From NCBI GenBank assembly GCA_903892315.1, contig CAITHY010000190.1:1-28177 (forward strand): 28,177 bases of DNA, given 5' to 3'. The notes under the pieces are model-generated. The model made no database searches, was not told the origin of the DNA, and saw nothing but the letters and a program-made list of their open reading frames with translations. Shown here in pieces: positions 17,603-26,774 of this stretch. Position numbers and translations under genes: made by a program. This stretch comes from an uncultured beta proteobacterium. GTDB taxonomy: Bacteria > Pseudomonadota > Gammaproteobacteria > Burkholderiales > Burkholderiaceae. How positions within the stretch are numbered: position 1 is the stretch's first letter; every line of letters begins with the position of its first letter.

Positions 17603-18517
17603 GTGCGTAAATTTCTATTTAATCGCCGTCCCACACGGATTAATTTAGAGGAATATCGCGCTACGCTCTCGCGCTCTGAAATGGCGCGACCAGAGAATAA
17701 TTTTTACCATTGGTTGCTAGGTACCACCTGGACTGGCTTTATGTTGCTAGTTGTCTTTGTATATCTTGCAACAAACCTCTTATTTGCTGTTGCTTATATT
17801 GCATGTGGAGATGGCAGTATTACTAATGCCCGACCAGGCTCTTTGTTGGATGTCTTTTTCTTTAGTGTGCAAACTATGGCAACTATTGGTTACGGTCGGA
17901 TGACCCCTGTCGGTAGTTGGCCAAATGCAATTGTGACGTTTGAGGCGTTCTTTGGAATTGTCTACTCTGCATTGACTACCGGTTTGGCGTTTGCAAGATT
18001 TACTAGACCGACCGCAGGCGTGCGCTTTTCCAAGGTTGCTGTAGTTGGTAATCATGACGGTATCAAAACATTGAAGTTCCGTGTGGCCAATGATCGCAGC
18101 TCTCATATTGTTGAAGCGCAATTACGCTTGTGGTTGATTGCCGAGAGTATGACGAGCGAGGGTGAGCGCTATCGTCGCTCAGTTGAATTGCAGCTTCATC
18201 GTTCTGAAAGCCCCGTGTTCTCATTAACCTGGACCGCGATGCATAGCGTTGAAGAGACAAGTCCGCTTAAGGAATACCTGGGTAAAACCGCGATTGAGCG
18301 CCAATGGCATTTACTTATTACCTTTACCGGTTACCACGAGAGCTTGGCCAATCAGGTGTATGCGCGCCATGTTTACTTGCCTAAGGATGTGCAGCAAAAT
18401 GCAACCTTTATTGATATTGTCACAGTTCTGCCAGATGGCGACCGGATAATAGATCTAACTAATTTTGAGAAGTGGCTTCCGAATTCATCGGATAAGACAG
18501 CAGGGGAATATTTATGA
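17603..18517 (+). CDS. KirBac-type inward-rectifier potassium channel
   Basis: A 304-aa inner-membrane K+ channel. The amphipathic N-terminus is followed by TM1 (about 43-66), a pore helix and selectivity filter TIGYG (94-98), TM2 (about 107-131) and a C-terminal beta-rich Kir cytoplasmic domain (about 140-300), the exact layout of KirBac. It has one K+ filter per subunit and so would act as a tetramer. The start is GTG. Its TGA stop overlaps the ATG of the amino-acid decarboxylase (ATGA), so the two proteins are likely made together. Known bacterial Kir channels respond to pH, lipids or ligands; which applies here cannot be read. Confidence 0.93.
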   Translation: MRKFLFNRRPTRINLEEYRATLSRSEMARPENNFYHWLLGTTWTGFMLLVVFVYLATNLLFAVAYIACGDGSITNARPGSLLDVFFFSVQTMATIGYGRMTPVGSWPNAIVTFEAFFGIVYSALTTGLAFARFTRPTAGVRFSKVAVVGNHDGIKTLKFRVANDRSSHIVEAQLRLWLIAESMTSEGERYRRSVELQLHRSESPVFSLTWTAMHSVEETSPLKEYLGKTAIERQWHLLITFTGYHESLANQVYARHVYLPKDVQQNATFIDIVTVLPDGDRIIDLTNFEKWLPNSSDKTAGEYL

Positions 18518-20781
18518 AATTTCGTTTTCCAATCATCATTATTGATGAAGACTTCCGCTCCGAAAATATTTCGGGCTCGGGAATTCGCGACCTCGCTGAG
18601 GCGATTGAGAATGAGGGCATGGAAGTTATTGGCTTAACTAGCTATGGTGATCTCACTTCGTTTGCTCAGCAAGCTTCTCGTGCATCTTCATTCATTGTCT
18701 CGATTGACGATGAAGAGTTTGATTCCGACTCTGAAGATAATGATCTTCCAGCCTTAAATAACTTACGTGCTTTCATCACTGAAGTACGTAAACGTAACGA
18801 GGATATTCCCATCTTCTTGTATGGCGAGACGCGCACCTCTCGTCATATGCCGAATGACATCTTGCGCGAATTGCACGGTTTCATTCACATGAATGAAGAC
18901 ACTCCAGAATTCGTGGCACGTCATATTATTCGCGAAGCAAAAGTTTATTTGGATTCTTTGGCGCCACCATTCTTCCGCGCGTTAACGAATTACGCTTCTG
19001 AAGGCTCGTACTCTTGGCATTGCCCTGGCCACTCTGGTGGTGTTGCATTCTTAAAGAGCCCAGTGGGTCGAATGTTTCATCAGTTCTTTGGTGAGAACAT
19101 GTTGCGTGCTGACGTTTGTAACGCTGTGGAAGAATTAGGTCAGCTCTTGGACCATACCGGTCCAGTACTGCAGAGCGAGCGCAATGCTGCACGTATTTTT
19201 AATGCGGATCATTTGTTCTTTGTGACGAATGGAACATCCACTTCAAACAAGATTGTTTGGCATTCTACGGTTGCGCCTGGCGATGTGGTCTTGGTTGACC
19301 GTAACTGTCACAAGTCCGTGATTCATTCCATCACCATGATGGGCGCGATTCCGATCTTCTTGATGCCTACCCGCAATCACTTGGGCATTATTGGACCAAT
19401 TCCTAAAGAAGAGTTTGAATGGAAAAACATCCAGAAGAAAATTGATGCTAATCCGTTCATCAAGGATAAGAATATAGTGCCTCGTGTAATGACGCTGACT
19501 CAAAGCACTTACGATGGCATCGTGTACAACGTTGAGATGATTAAAGAGATGCTTGATGGCAAAGTGGACTCCTTGCATTTTGATGAGGCTTGGTTACCGC
19601 ACGCAGCATTCCACCCCTTCTATAAAGACATGCATGCTATTGGTTCAGATCGCAAGCGTACCAAGAAGAGTTTGATGTTTGCTACGCAGTCAACCCACAA
19701 GTTGCTGGCTGGTTTATCTCAGGCCTCACAAGTATTGGTGCAGGATGCAGAAGATACCAAGCTGGATCGTGATTGCTTCAATGAAGCCTATTTGATGCAT
19801 ACCTCTACTAGCCCGCAGTACGCCATCATTGCTTCATGCGATGTCTCGGCCGCCATGATGGAATCTCCTGGTGGTACGACCTTGGTAGAAGAATCGATTG
19901 CTGAAGCCATGGACTTCCGCCGCGCCATGCGCGAGGTAGATGACAAGTTTGGTGCTGACTGGTGGTTCAAGGTTTGGGGCCCCGATCATTTAGCGGAAGA
20001 GGGTATTGGTGAGCGCTCCGATTGGGTGTTAGAGCCATCTGCTGCCTGGCATGACTTTGGTAAGTTGGCTAAAGACTTCAATATGCTCGATCCAATTAAG
20101 GCAACGGTAGTTACGCCTGGTTTAGATATTGAGGGCAACTTTGGTTCGATGGGTATTCCGGCTAGCATTGTGACTAAGTATCTCGCTGAGCACGGGGTGA
20201 TTGTTGAGAAGTGTGGTCTGTACTCCTTCTTCATCATGTTTACGATCGGCATCACCAAAGGCCGTTGGAATACGCTCGTTACTGAGTTGCAACAGTTCAA
20301 GGATCACTTTGATAAAAATGCGCCGCTTTGGAAAGTATTGCCTGAGTTTGTGGCTAAACACCCACGCTATGAGCGTGTTGGTTTGAAAGATATTTGTCAG
20401 CAAATTCATGAGTTCTATAAGGGTCGTGATGTAGCACGCATGACGACTGAGATGTATACCTCGGATATGGTTCCAGCCATGATGCCTTCAGAGGCTTGGG
20501 CGAAGATGGCGCATAAGAAGGTAGATCGTGTACCTCTCGATCAACTCGAGGGGCGCGTAACAGCAATGCTAGTTACTCCGTATCCACCAGGTATTCCATT
20601 GTTGATTCCTGGTGAGCGCTTTAATAAACGCATCATTGATTACCTCTACTTTGCGAGAGACTTCAATGAGAAGTTCCCTGGATTTGAGACAGATATCCAT
20701 GGGCTCGTTAAAGCTAGCATTGATGGCAAGAGCGAGTACTACGTGGATTGCGTAAGGCAAGAGCGCGATATTACGCTGTAA
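18514..20781 (+). CDS. AdiA-like Orn/Lys/Arg decarboxylase (probably arginine)
   Basis: A 755-aa PLP enzyme of fold type I with an N-terminal response-regulator-like wing domain, PLP core and C-terminal domain. The PLP lysine is K396 in STHKLLAGLSQAS; other landmarks are CPGHSGG, VLVDRNCHKS, HFDEAW and TPYPPGIPLL. Length and segments such as RNHLGIIGPI and LDPIK resemble E. coli biodegradative arginine decarboxylase AdiA more than LdcC or SpeC, but specificity is not proved. Decarboxylation consumes a proton, useful in acid stress. GGGGA lies before ATG. It overlaps the Kir gene by four bases. No AdiC-type antiporter is in the window. Confidence 0.9.
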   Translation: MKFRFPIIIIDEDFRSENISGSGIRDLAEAIENEGMEVIGLTSYGDLTSFAQQASRASSFIVSIDDEEFDSDSEDNDLPALNNLRAFITEVRKRNEDIPIFLYGETRTSRHMPNDILRELHGFIHMNEDTPEFVARHIIREAKVYLDSLAPPFFRALTNYASEGSYSWHCPGHSGGVAFLKSPVGRMFHQFFGENMLRADVCNAVEELGQLLDHTGPVLQSERNAARIFNADHLFFVTNGTSTSNKIVWHSTVAPGDVVLVDRNCHKSVIHSITMMGAIPIFLMPTRNHLGIIGPIPKEEFEWKNIQKKIDANPFIKDKNIVPRVMTLTQSTYDGIVYNVEMIKEMLDGKVDSLHFDEAWLPHAAFHPFYKDMHAIGSDRKRTKKSLMFATQSTHKLLAGLSQASQVLVQDAEDTKLDRDCFNEAYLMHTSTSPQYAIIASCDVSAAMMESPGGTTLVEESIAEAMDFRRAMREVDDKFGADWWFKVWGPDHLAEEGIGERSDWVLEPSAAWHDFGKLAKDFNMLDPIKATVVTPGLDIEGNFGSMGIPASIVTKYLAEHGVIVEKCGLYSFFIMFTIGITKGRWNTLVTELQQFKDHFDKNAPLWKVLPEFVAKHPRYERVGLKDICQQIHEFYKGRDVARMTTEMYTSDMVPAMMPSEAWAKMAHKKVDRVPLDQLEGRVTAMLVTPYPPGIPLLIPGERFNKRIIDYLYFARDFNEKFPGFETDIHGLVKASIDGKSEYYVDCVRQERDITL

Positions 20782-20801
20782 GTTGGCTCATATCTTCTAT
20801 G

Positions 20802-20833
20802 AAAACGCTCTGCAATTGCGGAGCGTTTTATTT
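20802..20833. terminator. Bidirectional terminator between decarboxylase and dctM
   Basis: AAAACGCTC (20802-20810), TGCAATTGCG, GAGCGTTTT (20821-20829) plus further T residues. A long stem with A-run on one side and T-run on the other, so it can end transcripts from both strands. It overlaps the dctM stop codon. Confidence 0.88.
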
Positions 20834-22360
20834 TGCGGGCTTATCCAATTGAAATGTCGCTGGAGCGTCTTCATCTGCCTTATTAGAGGGTGCGTCAGGT
20901 TTGCCACCCTCACCGCCAGTGAAATTAAAGTCTTGGCTTTGAACTACAGCAGCTGGCTTATCTAGGAGGGTAGTTACTAAAGCCGGAAATGCCATCACCA
21001 TTACGACCATTACTAGCTGTAGACCCACCCAAGGCAGCGCACCCCAATAGATATCGCTACTTTTGACTTCCTTAGGCGCAACACCTCTCAGATAGAAGAG
21101 TGCAAAGCCAAACGGGGGATGCATGAAAGAGGTTTGCATATTCACGCAGAGCATCACGCCAAACCAAACTAGAGCGGCGCTAGCGGCTGCTTGAGGATTA
21201 CCATTCATGGAGTCTAGCAACACAGGCGAGAGGAGCTTGACTGCTACTGGCGCCAACATTGGGACCACAATAAAGGCGATCTCAAAAAAGTCTAAGAAGA
21301 AGGCTAGGAAGAATACAAACAAATTGACAACGATCAGAAAACCAATCCAACCACCAGGAAGATTGGAGAAAAGTGCCTCAACCCAAAAGCCACCATCCAC
21401 CCCTTGAAATACTACTGAAAAGCAAGTTGACCCAATGAGGATAAAGACCACCATAGCGGTAATGCGCATCGTATTCTGATAAGCCTCTTGAATGAGCCCT
21501 TTTAAATTCGGAATACTTGCTCTGCGGAGCCACGCTAAAAGTAGGGCACCCATTGCGCCCATGGCGCCTGATTCTGTAGGGGTAGCAATGCCAGTCATGA
21601 TCGTACCCAGAACCAAGAAGATCAATACGGCAGACGGGATGATTCCCAAGAGACATTTTTTCCAAAGCGCCCATCCCCTAAGGGTGAGATCGCTTGCAGG
21701 TACTGGCGGCAAATAGTCAGGGCGAACACGACTCAGGAAAAAGGTGTACAGAGCAAACAAAGCAATCTGCAAAAGAGATGGTCCCCATGCGCCCAAATAC
21801 ATGCTGCCGACATCAGCACTGCCACTTTGGGTCTTCAGTTGATCTGCAAGAACAATCAATACTAAAGATGGCGGGACCAACTGAGTGATTGTTCCAGAGG
21901 CCGCTAAGACGCCGGTAGCGTAGCGCATGTTGTAACCGTAACGCATCATCACTGGCAGCGAGATCATAGCCATAGCAATGACCTGAGCGGCCACAGTGCC
22001 CGTAATCGCTCCCAAGATAAAACCGACGATGATGACGGAGTAACCCAGGCCACCACGAACGCGGCCAAAGAGCTGTCCCATCGAGTCCAGCATCTCTTCT
22101 GCAAGACCGCAGCGCTCTAAGATGGCGCCCATAAAGGTGAAGAAGGGAATGGCCAGCAACAGATCATTGGCAAGCACGCTACCAAAGATGCGTTGCGGAA
22201 TCGCTTGTAAAAAAGATATTCCAAAGAAGCCCTCGCTAATCGCAATGGCGGAGAAAAATAAACCAGCTGCCATGAGCGAAAAGGCAACAGGGAAGCCAAT
22301 CAACATAAAGACGATTAGCCCGCCAAACATCAAGGGTGGCATCCACTCCAATGGAATCAT
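20828..22360 (-). CDS. dctM: TRAP transporter large permease (DctM type)
   Basis: The 12-helix transport subunit of a tripartite ATP-independent periplasmic system, a secondary importer of organic acids. The 510-aa protein is hydrophobic, with family stretches such as IPFFTFMGAIL, GAITGTVAAQVIAMAM and ASGTITQLVPPSLVLIVLAD, then a polar C-terminal tail of about 40 residues (GGEGGKPDAPSNKADEDAP) beyond the usual end. It overlaps dctQ by four bases (ATGA). No DctP binding protein is present in the window. By sequence feel it belongs with the mannitol/chloroaromatic-type TRAP group, but the substrate is open. Confidence 0.92.
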   Translation of the reverse strand: MIPLEWMPPLMFGGLIVFMLIGFPVAFSLMAAGLFFSAIAISEGFFGISFLQAIPQRIFGSVLANDLLLAIPFFTFMGAILERCGLAEEMLDSMGQLFGRVRGGLGYSVIIVGFILGAITGTVAAQVIAMAMISLPVMMRYGYNMRYATGVLAASGTITQLVPPSLVLIVLADQLKTQSGSADVGSMYLGAWGPSLLQIALFALYTFFLSRVRPDYLPPVPASDLTLRGWALWKKCLLGIIPSAVLIFLVLGTIMTGIATPTESGAMGAMGALLLAWLRRASIPNLKGLIQEAYQNTMRITAMVVFILIGSTCFSVVFQGVDGGFWVEALFSNLPGGWIGFLIVVNLFVFFLAFFLDFFEIAFIVVPMLAPVAVKLLSPVLLDSMNGNPQAAASAALVWFGVMLCVNMQTSFMHPPFGFALFYLRGVAPKEVKSSDIYWGALPWVGLQLVMVVMVMAFPALVTTLLDKPAAVVQSQDFNFTGGEGGKPDAPSNKADEDAPATFQLDKPAK

Positions 22361-22908
22361 TGCATCGGCTTTTCGTAATGGAGGTCTTCGGCGGGAAGAG
22401 TGGTTTTGCCCTGTAAAGCACCGATGCGCTTAATGATTTCCGATAGGCCTTGCAGGCTAAGCATGAAGAAGCCAAATGGTACAACAAACTTAATGGGGTA
22501 GCGCGCCAGCCCACCAGAGTTTAATGAATGCTCCATTACCAGCCAAGAGGGGTAAAAAAGGGTGGTCCAGGAGAGCCAGGCAAACAAAATACAGGCTGGC
22601 ATTAAAAAGAAGATTAAGCCAAAGAGATCAACCCACAGGCGCCCGCGATCGGAAAGCTGGGAGTAAACTAAATCCACGCGAACATGTTCATTACGTTTGA
22701 GTGTGTAAGACGTGCCAAGCATGACTGCAGCTGCAAATAGATACCATTGAAGTTCTAATGGCCAGTTATTGCTGATATCCATGCCATAGCGCAGCAGCGC
22801 ATTGAGCGCAGAGACAATACAAGACAGCAAGATCATCACGCTGGCTGCCTTGCCCAGCAGCTGGTTTACGTAATCAATACCTGTAGAGAGTTTGGCCAAA
22901 AACCCCAT
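22357..22908 (-). CDS. dctQ: TRAP transporter small permease (DctQ type)
   Basis: A 183-aa protein with four predicted membrane helices and the DctQ pattern NALLRYGMDISNNWPLELQW and GTSYTLKRNEHVRVDL (written in parts of the same family signature). It pairs with DctM. It starts only five bases after the argH stop without a good Shine-Dalgarno, suggesting read-through and coupling from argH. The companion solute-binding gene is not adjacent, so it must lie elsewhere. Confidence 0.92.
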   Translation of the reverse strand: MGFLAKLSTGIDYVNQLLGKAASVMILLSCIVSALNALLRYGMDISNNWPLELQWYLFAAAVMLGTSYTLKRNEHVRVDLVYSQLSDRGRLWVDLFGLIFFLMPACILFAWLSWTTLFYPSWLVMEHSLNSGGLARYPIKFVVPFGFFMLSLQGLSEIIKRIGALQGKTTLPAEDLHYEKPMQ

Positions 22909-22913
22909 GCGCT

Positions 22914-24332
22914 TTAGAGGTCTGCACGACCCCGTTGGATAGCAGCCAGTACTTGGGCAGGGGCGGTGCCACCAGCGTGTTGACGTGATTGCACGGAGCC
23001 ATCAACTGTAAGCAATGCAAACACATCATCGCTGATGAGTTCAGGGCGATTGTCAAGACCGCATGCAAAGCGAAGTTCTGAGAGGCTTAAATCTGTCAGC
23101 ATGCAGTTTCTGTCAACGCAAGCCTTTACCGCATGAGCCACTGCTTCGTGAGCGTCACGGAAAGCCAAACCTTTTTTAACCAAGTAATCAGCCAAGTCGG
23201 TCGCAGTAGCAAAACCTTCTTCAGCAGCCTGTTTCATGACTTCTGCTTTCACTTCAATGTGCGGAACCATGTCAGCAAAAATACGCAAAGTATCTTGTAC
23301 GGTATCTACTGCATCAAATAAAGGTTCTTTATCTTCTTGATTATCTTTGTTGTAAGCCAGCGGTTGACCTTTCATCAAGGTCAACAAAGAAATCAGATCA
23401 CCATAAACACGACCGGTCTTGCCGCGTGCTAATTCTGGAACGTCCGGGTTTTTCTTTTGCGGCATGATCGAGCTACCGGTACAGAAGCGGTCTGGCAGAT
23501 CAATAAAGCCAAAGCGCGGGCTTAGCCATAGGATCAACTCTTCAGACAGACGTGATACGTGCATCATCAAGATGGATGAGAAGGCGCAGAACTCAATCGC
23601 AAAGTCGCGATCAGATACGGCATCCAAAGAGTTATTACAAATACCATCAAAACCTAAGATCTTGGCTACTTGCTCGCGATCGATCGGATAGGTGGTTCCG
23701 GCTAATGCTGCTGCACCTAAGGGCAGGCGGTTAAAACGGGCGCGTAAATCTTTTAAGCGACTTGCATCGCGACTAAACATTTCATAGTAGGCCATCAAGT
23801 GGTGACCAAAAGTAATTGGCTGCGCTACTTGCAAATGCGTGTGACCAGGCATGATGGTAGATGCATGCTTTTCAGCTAAATCTAAAAGCGCTAGACGGAG
23901 AGATTTGAGAGTGACTGCGATCTCATCAACGCTGCTACGCAACCATAGACGCAAATCCGTTGCTACTTGGTCATTCCGCGAGCGACCGGTGTGCAAACGC
24001 TTGCCAGCATCACCTACTAATGCAGTTAAGCGTGCCTCGATGTTCAGGTGAACATCTTCTAGTGCTAATTGCCACTCAAATTGACCGGACTCGATTTCGC
24101 TCTTAATCTGAGCCATACCCTTTTGAATATCAGCTAAATCTTGACTGCTAATGATCTTTTGGGTGGCTAGCATTTCAGCATGGGCTAGAGAGCCGGCAAT
24201 ATCAACCATTGCAAAGCGTTGATCAAAACCAATAGAGGCGGTATAACGCTGAACTAGTTCGTCGACGGGTTCTGCAAAACGGGCCGACCAAGCTTGGGCT
24301 TTGTTGGCTAAGGAATTATTTGATGAGCTCAT
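22914..24332 (-). CDS. argH: Argininosuccinate lyase
   Basis: Last step of arginine synthesis: argininosuccinate to arginine and fumarate. The 472-aa protein has [46 protein letters not shown] and the superfamily signature [12 protein letters not shown] with the catalytic serine (about residues 284-293). The ATG at 24330-24332 ([12 protein letters not shown]) is chosen; a longer reading frame would run into the divergent hemC gene. TATACT lies six bases before this ATG and no Shine-Dalgarno is seen. TRAP genes follow directly. Confidence 0.97.
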   Translation of the reverse strand: MSSSNNSLANKAQAWSARFAEPVDELVQRYTASIGFDQRFAMVDIAGSLAHAEMLATQKIISSQDLADIQKGMAQIKSEIESGQFEWQLALEDVHLNIEARLTALVGDAGKRLHTGRSRNDQVATDLRLWLRSSVDEIAVTLKSLRLALLDLAEKHASTIMPGHTHLQVAQPITFGHHLMAYYEMFSRDASRLKDLRARFNRLPLGAAALAGTTYPIDREQVAKILGFDGICNNSLDAVSDRDFAIEFCAFSSILMMHVSRLSEELILWLSPRFGFIDLPDRFCTGSSIMPQKKNPDVPELARGKTGRVYGDLISLLTLMKGQPLAYNKDNQEDKEPLFDAVDTVQDTLRIFADMVPHIEVKAEVMKQAAEEGFATATDLADYLVKKGLAFRDAHEAVAHAVKACVDRNCMLTDLSLSELRFACGLDNRPELISDDVFALLTVDGSVQSRQHAGGTAPAQVLAAIQRGRADL

Positions 24333-24338
24333 AAACAC

Positions 24339-24344
24339 AGTATA
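24339..24344 (-). promoter_or_regulatory. -10 box directly before argH, possibly leaderless
   Basis: TATACT on the minus strand, separated by six bases from the argH ATG; no Shine-Dalgarno. The argH-hemC gap is only 43 bp, so divergent promoters must overlap. The -35 match is poor. Confidence 0.35.
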
Positions 24345-24375
24345 TTGGTGTAGGTCTTTGATTATTTTAAATGTT

Positions 24376-25341
24376 ATGTCCCAAACTCTGAATTCCTCCC
24401 CATTAGACGCCCCAAAGCGCCTGGTTATCGCCTCCCGTGAAAGTCGCCTGGCTATGTGGCAGGCTGAGCACGTCCGGGATTGCCTCAAAAAGCTCTATCC
24501 AGCCTGTGATGTCCAGATTTTGGGGATGACCACCCGTGGGGATCAGATTTTGGACCGGGCCCTCTCTAAAGTGGGTGGTAAGGGCCTTTTTGTTAAAGAG
24601 CTCGAAACTGCCCTTGAAGATGGCCGTGCTGATTTAGCCGTTCACTCCCTAAAGGATGTCCCAATGGTGATGCCTGAGGGATTTGATCTTTCTTGTGTTA
24701 TGACTCGGGAAGATGCGCGTGATGCCTTTGTATCTAATGATTACGCCAGTCTTGAGGATCTTCCTCATGGCGCCGTTGTGGGCACATCGAGTTTGCGACG
24801 TGAATCAGTGTTACGAGCAAAGTTTCCTCATTTGGTCATTCAGCCATTGCGCGGCAACTTAGATACTCGTATGAGCAAGTTAGACCGCGGTGAATATCAG
24901 GCCATTATTTTGGCAGCCGCTGGCTTAAAGCGTTTGGGATTGGAGTCACGCATTCGCGCCTTCTTGCCATACGACCCTTATACCCCTGCTGCGGGCCAAG
25001 GTGCTTTAGGTATCGAGACATTAAGTAAGCATCCCAATATCAAACAGTGGCTTTCTCCACTAAATGATTTGCCAACTTTATTTGCTGTCTCTGCTGAACG
25101 TATGGTGTCCCGTCAATTGGGCGGATCATGTGAAGTGCCGCTTGCTGCGCACGCAGTATGGGATCAGAATCAAATGAATATTCGCTCTTTTGTTGCGAGT
25201 GTTGATGGAAAAGCAATTTGTTTGGCCAATGGCAGCGCTCAGGTGACATCAGTTGAAGATGCCGAGGCCTTGGGTCTTAGGGTAGCAAAAGACTTGCTAT
25301 CACAAGGCGCCGCAGATTTAATTCCAATACCTCCCAAGTAA
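24376..25341 (+). CDS. hemC: Porphobilinogen deaminase (hydroxymethylbilane synthase)
   Basis: HemC polymerises four porphobilinogens into hydroxymethylbilane, on the way to haem and corrinoids. The 321-aa protein shows [62 protein letters not shown], and the dipyrromethane-cofactor cysteine near residue 252 in [13 protein letters not shown]. The ATG at 24376 (MSQTLNSS) fits the family; the longer frame would overlap argH. It is divergent from argH and followed 23 nt later by hemD. Confidence 0.97.
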   Translation: MSQTLNSSPLDAPKRLVIASRESRLAMWQAEHVRDCLKKLYPACDVQILGMTTRGDQILDRALSKVGGKGLFVKELETALEDGRADLAVHSLKDVPMVMPEGFDLSCVMTREDARDAFVSNDYASLEDLPHGAVVGTSSLRRESVLRAKFPHLVIQPLRGNLDTRMSKLDRGEYQAIILAAAGLKRLGLESRIRAFLPYDPYTPAAGQGALGIETLSKHPNIKQWLSPLNDLPTLFAVSAERMVSRQLGGSCEVPLAAHAVWDQNQMNIRSFVASVDGKAICLANGSAQVTSVEDAEALGLRVAKDLLSQGAADLIPIPPK

Positions 25342-25364
25342 TACAAAGCACAATCTTCATCAGC

Positions 25365-26189
25365 ATGAGCACCAAATCAATTATTGTTACTCGGCCTACT
25401 GGTCAAGCACGTCAATTGATTGAAGTTCTCACCCACGCCATCGAAGCCAGTGGCGTAGGAAAGCGCAGTCTGCCAGAGATCCTTTCATTACCTTTGTTAA
25501 CCATTGTTCCCAAGACGGATGAGCATTTGGCAGATCATATTACTACTGCCTTAGGTGATGCGGATCTGGCAATCTTTGTTAGTCCAAATGCCATCGAGAG
25601 TGTGATGCGTTTGCTGAAGCGAGATTGGCAAGACCTCTCCAAGAGGGTGATTCCGATTGGTGTAATGGGTGGTAGCAGCCATCTTGCTCTGAAAAGCCAT
25701 GGTATTGGCTTGGAAGATCAACCAACACCGATCATCATCCCCCAAAATAATGAAAACTGGGATTCTGAGGGCTTGTGGAAAGAGCTTCAATCTCTGCGAT
25801 GGAATTGGCAGGGTAAAAAAGTAGTGATTTTTAAAGGTGAGGGCGGCCGTGATTGGCTGGCTGACGCATTGCAAAAGGCAGGCGCCACTGTGGCAGCCAT
25901 TTCAACCTACGCACGCGTGCCTTTAGACGTTGATAATCCTGCTTGGCATCTTGTGCGAGAAATGGATTTGAGTAAGTCTCTCTGGCTACTCACTTCCTCT
26001 GAAGCTGTTCGCTATCTTGGCGAAGTGATGAAAGATCAATTTACGCAAGACCTCAATGTCGCTTGTGCGTTATGCCCACATCACAATATAGCGGATGCTG
26101 CTGAAATGATTGGGTTTGGTGAAGTTTTTACGAGTGAGCCAGGCGATGAAGCTTTGATCAAATCAACCCTAGCTTGGCTGACAATCTAA
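25365..26189 (+). CDS. hemD: Uroporphyrinogen-III synthase
   Basis: HemD closes hydroxymethylbilane with inversion of ring D to give uroporphyrinogen III. The 274-aa protein has the weakly conserved two-lobed pattern: IIVTRPTGQARQL at the N-terminus, DLAIFVSPNAIESVM, VVIFKGEGGRDWLADALQKAGA, and WLLTSSEAVRYL. The family is poorly conserved, so adjacency to hemC adds weight. No HemX-type tail is fused. It converges with ubiC with about ten bases between stops and no visible terminator. Confidence 0.92.
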   Translation: MSTKSIIVTRPTGQARQLIEVLTHAIEASGVGKRSLPEILSLPLLTIVPKTDEHLADHITTALGDADLAIFVSPNAIESVMRLLKRDWQDLSKRVIPIGVMGGSSHLALKSHGIGLEDQPTPIIIPQNNENWDSEGLWKELQSLRWNWQGKKVVIFKGEGGRDWLADALQKAGATVAAISTYARVPLDVDNPAWHLVREMDLSKSLWLLTSSEAVRYLGEVMKDQFTQDLNVACALCPHHNIADAAEMIGFGEVFTSEPGDEALIKSTLAWLTI

Positions 26190-26199
26190 AAAATAGAAC

Positions 26200-26772
26200 T
26201 TAAGATTTTGTAGTTATCAGCAAACTGGGCAAGAAAATCTCATTTACTAGAATGGGGTGACCCTTGAGGCGATAGAGGGTTCGTCGTGCCCATAAGGGCG
26301 AGCTCAAGCCAGTTAAATGCTTAGAGTACTTTTTCCATAATTCGCTGCTTTTATCTAGGCGTGCAATATCTCGAGGTGGCTTTTCCTTGGAGTGCTTACG
26401 GGTTTTGCTAAATAAGACCGCGCCCAAAGGCGTGCTACCTAAGCGCAAGACCTGATGATTGCTGCCGCTCGAGCTGAGTGTCGGAATGACGCTGTGTGCC
26501 ATAACCAAAGGAACGCCATTTGAGCAAAGCAATACTTCACGTACTCTGCAACGTCTGAGCTTGAAATGAAAATAGCGACTTTCGTCGCTATTAAGGGATT
26601 GAGGGCAATCACGCAAAACCTGAACTTCTAGTTTTTGCCCAATGACATTCTCAATTTTTTGGGTGAGAGACCCAGTATCGCTTAGCCAAGGTTGCCACTC
26701 GCGTGGCGCCCGATGGATTTCACCGGAACCGACTCGATTCCATGCAGAACGGAGACGATTACGGTGAATCAT
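26200..26772 (-). CDS. ubiC: Chorismate pyruvate-lyase
   Basis: UbiC splits chorismate into 4-hydroxybenzoate and pyruvate, the first committed step of ubiquinone synthesis. The 190-aa protein aligns by eye with E. coli UbiC: WQPWLSDTGSLTQKI, VREVLLCSNGVPLV (Arg78), LRLGSTPLGAVLF (Gly117), WARRTLYRLKGHPILVNEIF (Glu178). These correspond to the product-binding Arg, Gly and Glu of UbiC. It starts two bases after the stop of the upstream RNA helicase gene, so it is probably cotranscribed with it. Confidence 0.9.
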   Translation of the reverse strand: MIHRNRLRSAWNRVGSGEIHRAPREWQPWLSDTGSLTQKIENVIGQKLEVQVLRDCPQSLNSDESRYFHFKLRRCRVREVLLCSNGVPLVMAHSVIPTLSSSGSNHQVLRLGSTPLGAVLFSKTRKHSKEKPPRDIARLDKSSELWKKYSKHLTGLSSPLWARRTLYRLKGHPILVNEIFLPSLLITTKS

Positions 26773-26774
26773 TT

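Noticed and set aside
24333..24488. 52-residue N-terminal extension of argH
   Set aside because: It overlaps the divergent hemC coding sequence; ArgH homologues start at the MSSSNNS position.
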